This document shows, piece by piece, positions 55,344-64,000 of a stretch of 64,000 bases of DNA; the stretch's first letter is position 1; each line of letters opens with the position of its first letter. Below the pieces are notes generated by a model. That model was given only the letters and a program-made list of their open reading frames with translations. It was not told the origin of the DNA and ran no database searches. The stretch is from NCBI RefSeq assembly GCF_002585305.1, contig NZ_NUNF01000029.1:28068-92067 (forward strand). Direction: 5' to 3'. The stretch is from Bacillus sp. AFS037270. GTDB taxonomy: Bacteria; Bacillota; Bacilli; Bacillales_B; DSM-18226. Both the position numbers and the translations under genes were made by a program.

Positions 55344-55493
55344 TATGACCAGCAAATAACATTCATTTTGTCAAACGCAAAAAAAACTAGAATTAGAAGT
55401 AAACAAAAGATATTAGCTGAATTTCGGCAAATAACAAGAAATTTTAACAAATTTCGAGGCTTGCCTCTTTTTTTTAAAAGTAATAGCAAAAAA

Positions 55494-55514
55494 GAAAAAG
55501 CGGCATGCGCCGCT
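55494..55514 (-). terminator. Terminator after lipM
   Basis: AGCGGC pairs with GCCGCT around GCAT, followed by TTTTTCTTTTTT on the minus strand. Confidence 0.85.
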
Positions 55515-55521
55515 CCTTAGC

Positions 55522-56358
55522 TCATCTTTTAAAATTCCATTCATCACTTTCGTAACGCTCTTTTGCAATTTTCTCCACATAAGCAAGCTCTTCATCTGTT
55601 AATTGGTATGGTTCAAGTTCAATATTTAACCCTTCAGCAAACCCTTTATAAAAAGCCTCTTTGGCTTCATCAAGTGTTATTTTGCGGGGACTTATTGCGT
55701 TAATGGCAACCGCCTTATCCTTAAATGCTTTCTTCATCCGTTCCTTCACTCGATCATTAGGATATTTAAATAAACTGAATAGCTTGTCCTCATCCAAATC
55801 CAGAAGAATAGAACCGTGTTGGAGGATTACACCCTTTTGTCTAGTTTGTGCACTTCCTGCCACCTTCCTGCCTTCGACAACTAGTTCATACCAGCTCGGG
55901 GCATCAAAACAGACAGCTGAGCGGGGATTTTTTAATGCATCTCTTTCTTCCGCTGTCTTTGGAACCGCAAAATAAGCCTCAAGTCCTAAATGGTGGAAAC
56001 CTTTTAGAATTCCTTCAGAAATAACACGATAGGCTTCTGTAACCGTTTTAGGCATCTCTGGATGATCTTCTGAAACAATCACACTATATGTAAGTTCATG
56101 CTCGTGGAGAACACCGCGGCCGCCTGTTGGTCTTCTAACAAACCCTAATTGATGCTCATTAACGGCATCCATATCAATTTCTTTCTCCACCTTTTGGAAA
56201 TAACCTATAGACAAGGTGGGCGGGTTCCACCCATAAAATCGAATAACTGGAGGAAACTTACCTTCACTATGCCAATCAAGTAAAGCCTCATCCAAGGCCA
56301 TATTAAAAGATGGTGAACCATTACCAGAATCGATAAATCGCCAAGTTTCTTTTTTCAT
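55522..56358 (-). CDS. lipM: Octanoyl-[GcvH] protein N-octanoyltransferase LipM
   Basis: Transfers octanoate from octanoyl-ACP to GcvH, the first step of lipoate assembly in Bacillus. 278 residues, same as B. subtilis LipM. Lipoate ligase fold with [20 protein letters not shown] (about 73-92), and the catalytic Cys150 in [12 protein letters not shown] falls exactly at the known position, separating it from true LplA ligases. ATG start. Near the gcv operon, whose H protein is its acceptor, although gcvH itself is not in the window. Confidence 0.93.
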   Translation of the reverse strand: MKKETWRFIDSGNGSPSFNMALDEALLDWHSEGKFPPVIRFYGWNPPTLSIGYFQKVEKEIDMDAVNEHQLGFVRRPTGGRGVLHEHELTYSVIVSEDHPEMPKTVTEAYRVISEGILKGFHHLGLEAYFAVPKTAEERDALKNPRSAVCFDAPSWYELVVEGRKVAGSAQTRQKGVILQHGSILLDLDEDKLFSLFKYPNDRVKERMKKAFKDKAVAINAISPRKITLDEAKEAFYKGFAEGLNIELEPYQLTDEELAYVEKIAKERYESDEWNFKR

Positions 56359-56550
56359 ATTAAAACCTCATTTAACTATAATTATTACTCATTTTAGTCT
56401 ACCAAAATCTGATAGGAATTCAAAATGAGATGTTTCTGGTATAATTTTATTAGGCACCGTAAAAAAGTTTTTCCTTTTCATCTTTATCTTTAATGGAATG
56501 ACTTATATAATAAATACTAGTGCAGTAAAGCTTGAAAGGAGCAATAGAAG

Positions 56551-56934
56551 TTGAATTCACTTTATACTTTATTGATTATTGTTTTAGCCGTTATTATCTA
56601 CTCCGTTTTTACCTACTTTTATCAAAAGAGGATAGTTAAAACGGTATCAGAAGAAGAATTCCGTGCAGGATATCGAAAGGCACAACTAATAGATGTTCGT
56701 GAACCGAACGAGTTCGAGGGCGGCCATATTTTAGGAGCACGCAATATCCCAATGTCTCAAATGAAAATGCGCATGAAGGAAATCCGCCAAGATATGCCTG
56801 TATATTTGTATTGCCAAAGCGGCATGCGCAGTGCACGTGCAGCACAATTTCTACACCGTAGAGGTTATAGGGACTTAACCCAGCTTGAAGGCGGATTCAA
56901 AAAATGGACTGGTAAAGTAAAAACAAAGAAATAA
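56551..56934 (+). CDS. yqhL: Membrane-anchored rhodanese YqhL
   Basis: 127 residues: N-terminal membrane helix (about 4-24) and one rhodanese domain (31-122) with the active-site loop CQSGMRS, Cys88, preceded by the conserved LIDVREPNEFEGGHI. Probably a sulfurtransferase or a thiol-binding protein at the inner membrane face. The start is TTG with AAAGGAG 9-10 nt upstream. Located between lipM and gcvPB as in B. subtilis. Confidence 0.92.
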   Translation: MNSLYTLLIIVLAVIIYSVFTYFYQKRIVKTVSEEEFRAGYRKAQLIDVREPNEFEGGHILGARNIPMSQMKMRMKEIRQDMPVYLYCQSGMRSARAAQFLHRRGYRDLTQLEGGFKKWTGKVKTKK

Positions 56935-56941
56935 TCGGCTA

Positions 56942-56978
56942 AGGGTTCCGGATCTACTTCCAGAACCCTATTTATTTT
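56942..56978 (+). terminator. Terminator after yqhL
   Basis: AGGGTTC pairs with GAACCCT, with partial extension, then ATTTATTTTAA on the plus strand. Confidence 0.75.
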
Positions 56979-57014
56979 AAAAAAGGTAAGGCCAGATTCG
57001 ATGGATCTGACCTT
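56979..57014 (-). terminator. Terminator after gcvPB
   Basis: AAGG-CAGAT pairs with ATCTG-CCTT (one mismatch) and is followed by ACCTTTTTT on the minus strand. Confidence 0.8.
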
Positions 57015-57021
57015 TACATTA

Positions 57022-58482
57022 TTAAGCCTTTTGATATTTTAATACAGGTTTACGAGCTGCTAAAGTTTCATCCATTCGCCCCACAACGGTTGTATGTGGT
57101 GCCTCCTGAACAATTTCAGGATTTTCTTCCGCCTCTTTGGCAATTTGAATCATCGTATCGATGAAAGAATCAAGCGTTTCTTTTGATTCTGTTTCTGTCG
57201 GCTCAATCATAATACATTCCTCGACATTTAACGGGAAGTAAATGGTTGGTGGATGATAGCCAAAATCAAGCAGACGTTTGGCGATATCAAGCGTCCGTAC
57301 CCCTAATTTTTTCTGACGTTTACCGCTTAGCACAAACTCATGTTTACAATGTTTATCGAACGGCAAATCATAATATTCCGCCAGTCTTCTCATCATATAG
57401 TTGGCATTTAGGACCGCATACTCCGTTACCGCTTTTAAGCCATCAGGTCCCATGGAACGAATATACGTATAAGCCCTAACGTTAATGCCGAAATTTCCGA
57501 AGAACGGCTTTACACGCCCAATTGATTGCGGACGATCATAGTCTAAAATAAATTGATCTCCGCGCTTGGTAATAATAGGTTTTGGCAAAAACGGAATTAA
57601 ATCTGCTTTCACCCCAACAGGACCGGAACCAGGACCGCCTCCGCCGTGAGGACCTGTAAAAGTTTTATGAAGATTTAAGTGGACAACGTCAAAACCCATA
57701 TCGCCAGGTCTTGCTTTTGATAGAACTGCGTTTAGATTGGCACCGTCATAATACAGCTTGCCGCCTGCATTATGAACAATGTCAGCCATTTCAAGGATTT
57801 GCTCTTCAAATAAGCCAAGCGTATTTGGATTAGTTAACATCAATGCAGCTGTGTCATCACCTACAACCCGTCTTAAATCATCCAGATCGACAAGGCCTTG
57901 ATTAGTCGATTTAACCGTAATGGTTTCAAAACCAGCTATCGTTGCTGAAGCAGGATTAGTACCATGAGCAGAATCCGGAACGATTACTTTGGTCCTTTTA
58001 TTGTCACCATTTGCTTCATGGTAAGAACGGATGAGCATTAAACCTGTCCATTCACCATGTGCCCCTGCCGCAGATTGTAAGGTGACTTCGTCCATGCCGG
58101 TAATTTCAATTAAATGCTGCTGAAGGTCGTATAAAAGCGCGAGCGCCCCTTGAACAGAACTTTCATCCTGTAGTGGATGAACATGAGCAAAACCATTGAA
58201 CCGGGCCACATTTTCATTGATTTTTGGATTATATTTCATTGTACATGAGCCAAGTGGATAAAATCCCGAGTCCAGGCCATGGTTTCTTTTTGAAAGTGCT
58301 GTATAGTGCCGCATGATATCAAGTTCGGAAACCTCTGGGAGTTCTGGCTCTACTTCACGCAGGTATCCCTCTGGCAGGAGAGTGCTGACATCTAATTCTG
58401 GTACATCCATTTCCGGAAGGCTGTAACCGATTCGGCCGGGAGTGCTACGTTCAAAAATCAGTGCTTGGTCTTGGTTATGCAT
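57022..58482 (-). CDS. gcvPB: Glycine decarboxylase subunit 2 (P protein)
   Basis: PLP-bearing half of the split P protein that decarboxylates glycine and loads aminomethyl on GcvH. PLP Lys in [17 protein letters not shown] (about residue 270), with [10 protein letters not shown] shortly before it. 486 residues. The ATG overlaps the gcvPA stop by 8 nt. Last gene of the riboswitch-controlled gcvT-gcvPA-gcvPB operon. Confidence 0.96.
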   Translation of the reverse strand: MHNQDQALIFERSTPGRIGYSLPEMDVPELDVSTLLPEGYLREVEPELPEVSELDIMRHYTALSKRNHGLDSGFYPLGSCTMKYNPKINENVARFNGFAHVHPLQDESSVQGALALLYDLQQHLIEITGMDEVTLQSAAGAHGEWTGLMLIRSYHEANGDNKRTKVIVPDSAHGTNPASATIAGFETITVKSTNQGLVDLDDLRRVVGDDTAALMLTNPNTLGLFEEQILEMADIVHNAGGKLYYDGANLNAVLSKARPGDMGFDVVHLNLHKTFTGPHGGGGPGSGPVGVKADLIPFLPKPIITKRGDQFILDYDRPQSIGRVKPFFGNFGINVRAYTYIRSMGPDGLKAVTEYAVLNANYMMRRLAEYYDLPFDKHCKHEFVLSGKRQKKLGVRTLDIAKRLLDFGYHPPTIYFPLNVEECIMIEPTETESKETLDSFIDTMIQIAKEAEENPEIVQEAPHTTVVGRMDETLAARKPVLKYQKA

Positions 58483-59821
58483 GCAAATCCCCCAATTCTT
58501 TCACAAAAGTATCAATCTCATCCTTTGTTCTTTGTTCAGTTACCGCAATCAACATATGATTAGATAGCTCTGAATAATCGCGTCCTAAATCGTAACCGCC
58601 GATGATTCCTTTTAGTAACAAAGTTTGATTGATTTCTTTAATAGGTTTATTTAATTTAACAACAAATTCATTAAAAGAGAACCCATCAAATACAACTTCG
58701 ATGCCAGCTGCTTTAAAAGCAGTTTTAGCATAATGCGCTTTCTGTAAATTGGCTGCTGCCATCTCATGGACGCCTTTTTTACCTAAAGCAGTCATGGCAA
58801 CTGATGCAGCAAGGGCATTAAGTGCTTGGTTTGAACAGATATTGGAAGTTGCCTTTTCACGGCGAATATGCTGTTCACGGGCTTGGAGTGTTAACACAAA
58901 ACCACGGCGTCCTTGGTCATCAACAGTCTGACCAACTAGTCGCCCCGGGACCTTACGCATTAATTTGTTGGTAACCGCAAAATATCCGCAGTGCGGGCCC
59001 CCGAATGCTGATGGGATACCAAATGGCTGGGCGTCGCCAATAACGATATCAGCACCGAACTTACCAGGAGGAGTTAATACACCTAAAGACAACGGATTGC
59101 TGTTAACAACAAACAGGCCTTTATACGTATGAATAATTTCCTCAACTTCTTTTAAAGGCTCGATTCGGCCAAAGAAGTTTGGATATTGAACGATTACAGC
59201 AGCAACGTCATCGTTGACTAAGCTCTTTAGGGCTTCAACATCTGTTACACCTTCTTTGATAGGAGCTTCAATTACCTCAAGATTCTGTCCTTTTGCATAT
59301 GTTTTAAGGACCTCCCGATACTCAGGATGAACAGCGCTCGAAACTACAATCTTTTTCCGTTTTGTATGTCCTGCACTTAGCATCGCCGCTTCTGCAAGAG
59401 CGGTGCCTCCGTCATACATGGAGGAGTTAGCAACATCCATACCGGTTAATTCACAAATCATCGTTTGAAATTCAAAGATTGCTTGAAGTTCACCTTGGGA
59501 TATTTCCGGCTGATAAGGTGTATAAGCCGTATAAAATTCAGAACGAGAAATAACATGGTCCACGATAACAGGCATATAATGATCATAAACACCTGCACCT
59601 AAAAAAGACACATTTCGTTTGAGGTCAGCATTTTGGTCAGCTAACTTAAACAGTTCCTTCATAAGTGAAGTCTCAGACTTAGCCTCTTTGATCTTGTACT
59701 CACCTTTGAATCTTACTTTTTCGGGGATATCGCTAAACAGCTCATCTATGGAAGAAACACCTATGGTTTCGAGCATAGCCGTCTTATCTTGTTCAGTCAT
59801 GGGTAAATAGCGATGTTTCAT
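58475..59821 (-). CDS. gcvPA: Glycine decarboxylase subunit 1 (P protein)
   Basis: Other half of the P protein; same fold without the PLP lysine. 448 residues starting [21 protein letters not shown]. Contains [20 protein letters not shown] (about residues 113-132) and the GGPHCGYFA loop. ATG start with AAGGGAG upstream; 17 nt from gcvT. Confidence 0.96.
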   Translation of the reverse strand: MKHRYLPMTEQDKTAMLETIGVSSIDELFSDIPEKVRFKGEYKIKEAKSETSLMKELFKLADQNADLKRNVSFLGAGVYDHYMPVIVDHVISRSEFYTAYTPYQPEISQGELQAIFEFQTMICELTGMDVANSSMYDGGTALAEAAMLSAGHTKRKKIVVSSAVHPEYREVLKTYAKGQNLEVIEAPIKEGVTDVEALKSLVNDDVAAVIVQYPNFFGRIEPLKEVEEIIHTYKGLFVVNSNPLSLGVLTPPGKFGADIVIGDAQPFGIPSAFGGPHCGYFAVTNKLMRKVPGRLVGQTVDDQGRRGFVLTLQAREQHIRREKATSNICSNQALNALAASVAMTALGKKGVHEMAAANLQKAHYAKTAFKAAGIEVVFDGFSFNEFVVKLNKPIKEINQTLLLKGIIGGYDLGRDYSELSNHMLIAVTEQRTKDEIDTFVKELGDLHA

Positions 59822-59838
59822 AAATCTAACTCCCTTCG

Positions 59839-60945
59839 TTAGTTCTTTTCTCTTTTATAAAAAGGTGTTGGAACTACATTTGCTTTTAATCGTTTACCAC
59901 GGATTTCCACTTCTACCTCTATTCCTAGTGCGGCAAATTCGGTCTTTATAAGAGCAAGACCAATATTTCGCTTTAAAGAAGGGGACTGTGTTCCGGTTGT
60001 CACTTCTCCGATAAGCTCTTCTCCTTTATAAACAGAATATCCATGTCGAGGGATACCACGGTCAATCATTTCGATTCCTACTAATTTCCTTGGTAAGCCA
60101 TTTTCCTTCTGTTTTCTTAATGCTTCCTTCCCAATGAAGTCAGCTTCCTTATTTAACTTCACAGCAAAGGAGATTCCTGCTTCAAGGGGAGAGATCTCTG
60201 GCGAAAGCTCTTGCCCATAAAGTGCCAGCACAGATTCAAATCGGAGGGTATCACGTGCACCTAATCCGCATGGAAGAATTCCCTCCTCTGTTCCTGCCTC
60301 TAAAATGGCCTTCCAAAGGTCAACCGCATCGTCTGCATCACAGTAAACCTCAAAACCGTCTTCACCGGTATATCCTGTTCTTGATACTAGTACCTTCTTA
60401 CAGTTTAAAATTACTTCTTGCTGAAATTTGAAAAAGCCAATTTGACTTAAGTCTGTATCTCCTGCAAGCTTTTGCAGAACCTTTTCAGCAAGCGGACCTT
60501 GAATAGCAAGCTGGGCTGTCTTTTCAGACAAGTTATCAAGGAAAACATCCCCCTCAACGTGATCCAGAAGCCATTTATAGTCCTTTTCTATATTGGAAGC
60601 ATTAACAACTAGTAAATAATGATGGTCCTCCATTTTATATACGAGCAGATCATCCACCGTTCCGCCGTTTTCATAACACATTGCCGTGTATTGAGCACCG
60701 CCATTTTTAATTTTTGAAATATCATTGGTCATCATTTTTTGTAAAAATTGTAAACTGTCTTTCCCTTTTACTTCCACTTCCCCCATATGGGAGACATCAA
60801 ACAGACCTGCTTTTGTACGGACCGCTTCATGTTCTTCCTTTATGCTAGAAAATTGGACAGGCAGCTCCCACCCTCCAAAATCGATGGTTTTCCCGCCGTG
60901 TTCTTTATACACTGCAAAAAGTGGAGTACGTTTTAATTCAGTCAT
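59839..60945 (-). CDS. gcvT: Aminomethyltransferase (glycine cleavage T protein)
   Basis: Moves the methylene group from GcvH to tetrahydrofolate, releasing ammonia. 368 residues. Conserved [14 protein letters not shown] (about 48-61), [14 protein letters not shown] (about 195) and GARDTLRFE (catalytic Asp-Arg region, about 230), and a C-terminal barrel domain. ATG start with GGGGG upstream. First gene of the operon, downstream of a tandem glycine riboswitch. Confidence 0.97.
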   Translation of the reverse strand: MTELKRTPLFAVYKEHGGKTIDFGGWELPVQFSSIKEEHEAVRTKAGLFDVSHMGEVEVKGKDSLQFLQKMMTNDISKIKNGGAQYTAMCYENGGTVDDLLVYKMEDHHYLLVVNASNIEKDYKWLLDHVEGDVFLDNLSEKTAQLAIQGPLAEKVLQKLAGDTDLSQIGFFKFQQEVILNCKKVLVSRTGYTGEDGFEVYCDADDAVDLWKAILEAGTEEGILPCGLGARDTLRFESVLALYGQELSPEISPLEAGISFAVKLNKEADFIGKEALRKQKENGLPRKLVGIEMIDRGIPRHGYSVYKGEELIGEVTTGTQSPSLKRNIGLALIKTEFAALGIEVEVEIRGKRLKANVVPTPFYKREKN

Positions 60946-61044
60946 CCCTTAAACCCCCTCATTTGATCCACATTTTTATAGGTTCAACATTCTATAAAAG
61001 TTATTCCCTAAACTTTTGTGAACAATTAGACCTTTTTAAAACAT

Positions 61045-61258
61045 AAAAAAGGACAGAAAACCTCCTTAATAAATTAAGTAGGTCTCTGTCCTTGCACCTG
61101 AAAGTTTACCCTTAAGCGGTTTTCCCCTTTGGTGGCTGCAACAAACACTAGCAGCGCTCTCCAGAGCTGCGTCAAACAAGAGTTCTTTTGCCTGAGAGAT
61201 TCACATTTTCTGCTTGCTCCTTCGGCGCTACTCTTCGTAGTCTCTCCCCTTGCTATCA
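61045..61258 (-). ncRNA. Tandem glycine riboswitch with terminator, gcvT leader
   Basis: The minus strand shows two consecutive aptamers. Aptamer 1 runs from GGGAGAGACU to CUCUCAGGCAAAAGAAC (61258 to about 61180) and aptamer 2 from CUCUGGAGAG to CUUUCAGGUGCAAGGACAG (to about 61086), with the AGCCACCAAAGGGG segment. The expression platform at 61092-61045 is a stem AGGACAGA/UCUGUCCU with inner pairings and a T6 tail, a transcription terminator. In B. subtilis glycine binding turns the operon on; the same is expected here. Confidence 0.95.
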
Positions 61259-61263
61259 TTCGC

Positions 61264-61269
61264 ATTATA
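61264..61269 (-). promoter_or_regulatory. -10 element of the gcv operon
   Basis: TATAAT on the minus strand just upstream of the riboswitch start. No convincing -35 hexamer at 17 nt. The rest of the gap to 61469 shows no gene; it is AT-rich and must also hold the yqhH promoter. Confidence 0.5.
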
Positions 61270-61469
61270 ATATTTTTCAATTTGGTAATACTAATTATAC
61301 TTAAAAAATAAATTACTTTATTAAAATATTTAAAACATTCTAAGCTATTATCATCCTACCATTAAACTACAACATTGAGCAATCATTTTATAAGAAAACG
61401 ATAGGCAGCAGACGGTCTTAATAATTGGCAAACAGATGATATTACAATGTATGAAAAGGAGCTGTAATA

Positions 61470-63158
61470 ATGTCGGTTGAAATTGAATTTGATTCCTCGT
61501 GGCAGGATGATTTTTTACATAGAATTGACAACGATGGTCCGTGGGGGAACTGGGAGCTTTTTAAATTAGCAATCGATGTTGAAAAACATTTGGTCATCCC
61601 GGAGTTTGAAGGCTTACAAGCTCCAAATCATCTTCCTAATTTAACACCTCTTCCACATCAGCTTGAAACAGCGAAACAGGTGATTGAAAACATGAATGGT
61701 AAAGCCATTCTAGCTGATGAAGTGGGGCTTGGAAAGACAATTGAAGCTGGGCTGATTTTAAAAGAATACATGATTCGCGGCTTAGTAAAAAAGGTATTAA
61801 TACTCGTTCCTGCATCTTTGGTTACCCAGTGGGCGATTGAGCTAAATAGCAAATTCTTTATCCCGGCCGTTACCCAAAGGAAAAGCTATGTCTGGGAACA
61901 GTGCGATGTCGTTGTTTCTTCAATTGATACAGCGAAACGAAATCCTCACCGGGACATTATCAACAAACTGGACTACGATCTCATTATCATTGATGAGGCA
62001 CATAAACTTAAAAATAACAAAACGAAAAACTACGAATTTGTTCAAAACCTTAAAAAGAAATTTTGTTTATTATTAACCGCCACACCGATCCAAAACCGAA
62101 TCGAGGAGATCTTTAATCTCGTTTCACTCCTAAAGCCTGGACATCTGGGCAGTGAGACGGCCTTCTATGAAAAATATAAACGAGATGCCCGCTCGTTAAA
62201 TGATGATGAGCATTTAAAAGAATTAGTGAATAAGGTTATGATTCGAAATCGCCGCGCTGACACTGGTATTGAATGGACAAAAAGACAAGTTGAAACCATA
62301 CCAATTGAATTCTCTTCTGCTGAGAAGGATCTGTATGATTCTATTTCGGTGCTGAAAAGTGAAGGTGATTGGGTTCAAACCAGTGCTTTTTCGGTGATGA
62401 CCTTACAGCGTGAGGCTTGCTCAAGCAGAGAGGCTGTTTTCTATACCCTTAAAAACATGCTGCAAAAGAAAGAGAATCCAACTCCTGCTTTTGAAGAACA
62501 AATCGAGTTTTTAATTAAGAAAGTTGAAGCTGTTCAGCAAAATTCAAAGGCAGAAAAAGCCCTTGAATTAATTCAGCAGGTAAATGATAAGGTGATTATA
62601 TTCACTGAATATCGTGCTACCCAAATGTATCTTCAGTGGTATTTAAAGCAGCACGGAATCAGCTCTGTCCCCTTTCGCGGAGGTTTCAAACGTGGAAAAA
62701 AGGACTGGATGAGGGAATTGTTTCAAAAACATGCACAAGTCCTTATTGCTACTGAGGCCGGCGGTGAGGGAATCAATCTGCAGTTCTGTAATCATATCAT
62801 TAATTTTGATTTGCCATGGAATCCGATGCGGCTTGAACAACGGATTGGCCGGATTCATCGTCTTGGTCAAGAAAAGGATGTCATGATTTATAATTTCGCC
62901 ATCAAGGGTACAGTTGAAGAGCATATTTTAAAGTTGCTTTACGAAAAAATCCACCTTTTTGAAAAAGTTATCGGTGAATTGGACGATATCCTAACAAAGC
63001 TAGAATTTGGTAATATTGAAGACCATCTTATTGATATTTTTGGCCAGTCTAGTTCTGAGGGAGAAATGCGAATTAAAATGGAGAATTTATCATCTATGAT
63101 TGAATTTGCGCAATCAATGAAGGAGGGTGAATCACATGCAGCAGCAGGAAATTCATGA
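61470..63158 (+). CDS. yqhH: SNF2-family helicase YqhH
   Basis: 562-residue DEAD/DEAH superfamily 2 ATPase. Motif I DEVGLGKTIEAG (about residues 83-94), motif Ia LVPASLVTQW, DEAH box IIIDEAHKLKNN (about 172), motif III LLLTATPIQN, and in the C-terminal helicase domain ATEAGGEGINLQ and QRIGRIHRLGQ. Similar to the RapA/SNF2 group; the nucleic-acid partner is unknown. ATG start with AAAAGGAG upstream. Divergent from gcvT, and overlaps yqhG. Confidence 0.93.
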   Translation: MSVEIEFDSSWQDDFLHRIDNDGPWGNWELFKLAIDVEKHLVIPEFEGLQAPNHLPNLTPLPHQLETAKQVIENMNGKAILADEVGLGKTIEAGLILKEYMIRGLVKKVLILVPASLVTQWAIELNSKFFIPAVTQRKSYVWEQCDVVVSSIDTAKRNPHRDIINKLDYDLIIIDEAHKLKNNKTKNYEFVQNLKKKFCLLLTATPIQNRIEEIFNLVSLLKPGHLGSETAFYEKYKRDARSLNDDEHLKELVNKVMIRNRRADTGIEWTKRQVETIPIEFSSAEKDLYDSISVLKSEGDWVQTSAFSVMTLQREACSSREAVFYTLKNMLQKKENPTPAFEEQIEFLIKKVEAVQQNSKAEKALELIQQVNDKVIIFTEYRATQMYLQWYLKQHGISSVPFRGGFKRGKKDWMRELFQKHAQVLIATEAGGEGINLQFCNHIINFDLPWNPMRLEQRIGRIHRLGQEKDVMIYNFAIKGTVEEHILKLLYEKIHLFEKVIGELDDILTKLEFGNIEDHLIDIFGQSSSEGEMRIKMENLSSMIEFAQSMKEGESHAAAGNS

Positions 63159-63927
63159 TTTTCTTCTTACCTATTTTCAAGCAAACGATTGCCCCATTAT
63201 TGAGAATAATCCTGGATATTTAATCGTCCAGTTAACCGTTGAGCTTGATAAAGAATTAATGAATCGGCCCTTTTACTGGCACTATCTCGAAAAAACAGGC
63301 GGCATCCCAAATCCTATGAGGTTAACATTTATCACTGATCAAAAAAAATCACCGGAAAATATGAAGGGAGAAATTATCCATTTTGGTTCACCCCGGCTTC
63401 ACCAAATATTCGATTCCACCAAAAAGTTGGCAAGTTATATCCGCTTATATGAAAATCATCAGCACATCCAAAGCCAAACGGCCTTGTTTCCGTGGTTGTG
63501 TATGAATGTAAAAATCTCATATCAATGTGACCGAAAACGAGATATCTTTAAGTCCATTGGTTTACAGCTTATAAACGGACAAATGGTTGAAGATTTTCAC
63601 GAACGGTTACAAAAAGTCCCATTAACACCAAAGATACCAGACTATTCTTTTACATTATCACCGCTGGTTAAACCAAAAAGCGGGATGATAAGGGTTGAAA
63701 ACTATTTAAAATCTGTGATCTCAGAGGATGATCATTCCTGGGCTGACGAGGCACGAAAACGGTGGGAACAGGACTTACGGTTACTAAATCATTTTTATGA
63801 AGATGAGGAAGAAGAAAATGAGAACTATGAAACCGAAAAGACGGCCCTGCAAGAACAATATGAACCGAAAATTAACATTTCCTTTATCAACGGCGGCCTC
63901 TTTTACCTAACCGAAAAAGCAATATAA
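63136..63927 (+). CDS. yqhG: YqhG family protein
   Basis: 263 residues with no motif I can assign to a function. The N-terminal half has MQQQEIHDFLLTYFQAND and NRPFYWHYLEKTGGIPNP; an acidic Glu-rich stretch (DEEEENENYETE) precedes the C-terminus. Always linked to yqhH in Bacillus, overlapping it here by 23 nt, which suggests joint function. ATG at 63136 with GGAGG 9 nt upstream. Confidence 0.85.
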   Translation: MQQQEIHDFLLTYFQANDCPIIENNPGYLIVQLTVELDKELMNRPFYWHYLEKTGGIPNPMRLTFITDQKKSPENMKGEIIHFGSPRLHQIFDSTKKLASYIRLYENHQHIQSQTALFPWLCMNVKISYQCDRKRDIFKSIGLQLINGQMVEDFHERLQKVPLTPKIPDYSFTLSPLVKPKSGMIRVENYLKSVISEDDHSWADEARKRWEQDLRLLNHFYEDEEEENENYETEKTALQEQYEPKINISFINGGLFYLTEKAI

Positions 63928-63961
63928 AAACACTTTATTACTTTGTTTAGGCATTTAACAG

Positions 63962-64000
63962 TGACAGGCACCATGTGAATATTTCACATGGTGCCTGTCA
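63962..64000. repeat. Perfect palindromic repeat at the right edge (TGACAGGCACC family)
   Basis: TGACAGGCACCATGTGAA (63962-63979) and its exact complement (63983-64000) form an 18-bp stem with a 3-nt loop. The TGACAGGCACC motif is common, as I recall, in intergenic regions of Bacillus relatives. It could end yqhG transcription, but the edge hides any U-run. Confidence 0.6.

Larger units (their letters stand above)
55194..55493. other. Upstream region of nrdJ, no gene seen
   Basis: AT-rich, 300 nt. It holds the NrdR-type boxes and palindrome listed separately. A GAGG-CTTG-CCTC hairpin followed by T8 on the plus strand (55456-55475) has no upstream gene to terminate. No clear -35/-10 pair was found for nrdJ. 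Confidence 0.5.

Noticed and set aside
55456..55475. Plus-strand terminator GAGG-CTTG-CCTC plus T8
   Set aside because: The stem is only four or five pairs, and there is no plus-strand gene upstream for it to serve.
61260..61469. Small gene or RNA between the riboswitch and yqhH
   Set aside because: Only AT-rich sequence with promoter-like hexamers; no frame with a ribosome site and no stable stem.
1..64000. tRNA/rRNA genes, CRISPR arrays, prophage or IS elements
   Set aside because: No cloverleaf, repeat-spacer pattern, integrase, transposase or flanking target duplication was seen in reading both strands.

Overview
This 64 kb window is chromosomal DNA from an aerobic, spore-forming member of the Bacillaceae. 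Its gene order follows the Bacillus subtilis yqh/yqi region: yqhG-yqhH, gcvT-gcvPA-gcvPB, yqhL, lipM, yqhO to yqhR, papA, efp, spoIIIAA-AH, accBC, yqhY, nusB, folD, xseAB, ispA, dxs, yqxC, argR, recN, spoIVB, spo0A, yqiK and the bkd cluster. A methylmalonyl-CoA mutase pair next to bkd, a B12-dependent ribonucleotide reductase and a complete cytochrome c maturation operon suggest a Neobacillus-like species. The genus is an inference. No tRNA, rRNA, CRISPR array or transposase was seen.

Left part (1-14 kb): mutB (cut by the window edge) and mutA follow the branched-chain 2-oxo acid operon ptb-bcd-buk-lpdV-bkdAA-bkdAB-bkdB. That operon has a clear sigma-54 promoter downstream of its activator gene bkdR. 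The products degrade Val, Ile and Leu to acyl-CoAs, and the mutase can feed propionyl-derived carbon into succinyl-CoA. Next (14-35 kb) come core genes and sporulation genes: yqiK, spo0A with sigma-H and 0A-box signals, spoIVB, recN, argR, tlyA, dxs/ispA, xseAB, folD, nusB, yqhY, accBC, and the eight-gene spoIIIA operon behind a near-consensus sigma-E promoter.

35-45.6 kb is an accessory block between spoIIIAA and efp. It holds a SIMPL-domain gene and a tightly packed 11-gene minus-strand operon for System I cytochrome c maturation (ccmE, F, H, a CcmI-like stub, A, B, C, a 43-residue CcmD, a ResA/CcmG-like thioredoxin, and two unrecognised membrane proteins with similar layouts). Upstream lie a diheme cytochrome c and a PCYCGC-type lipoprotein gene. 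The lipoprotein frame crosses an in-frame UGA at a redox-Cys position and is followed by a hairpin fitting the bacterial SECIS pattern, so it is probably a selenoprotein. System I is unusual in Bacillaceae, and this CcmE carries CxxxY instead of HxxxY.

45.7-64 kb returns to the conserved order (efp, papA, yqhR, yqhQ, yqhP, yqhO, lipM, yqhL, gcv operon with tandem glycine riboswitch, yqhH, yqhG), interrupted by splB, an NlpC/P60 hydrolase and nrdJ. nrdJ is split by a 249-nt group I intron placed inside the active-site NPCGE motif, and is preceded by two NrdR boxes flanking a LexA-like palindrome. Other points of note are an AUU start for spoIIIAD, a YycC-like small gene with an in-frame amber codon, and several hairpin repeats.
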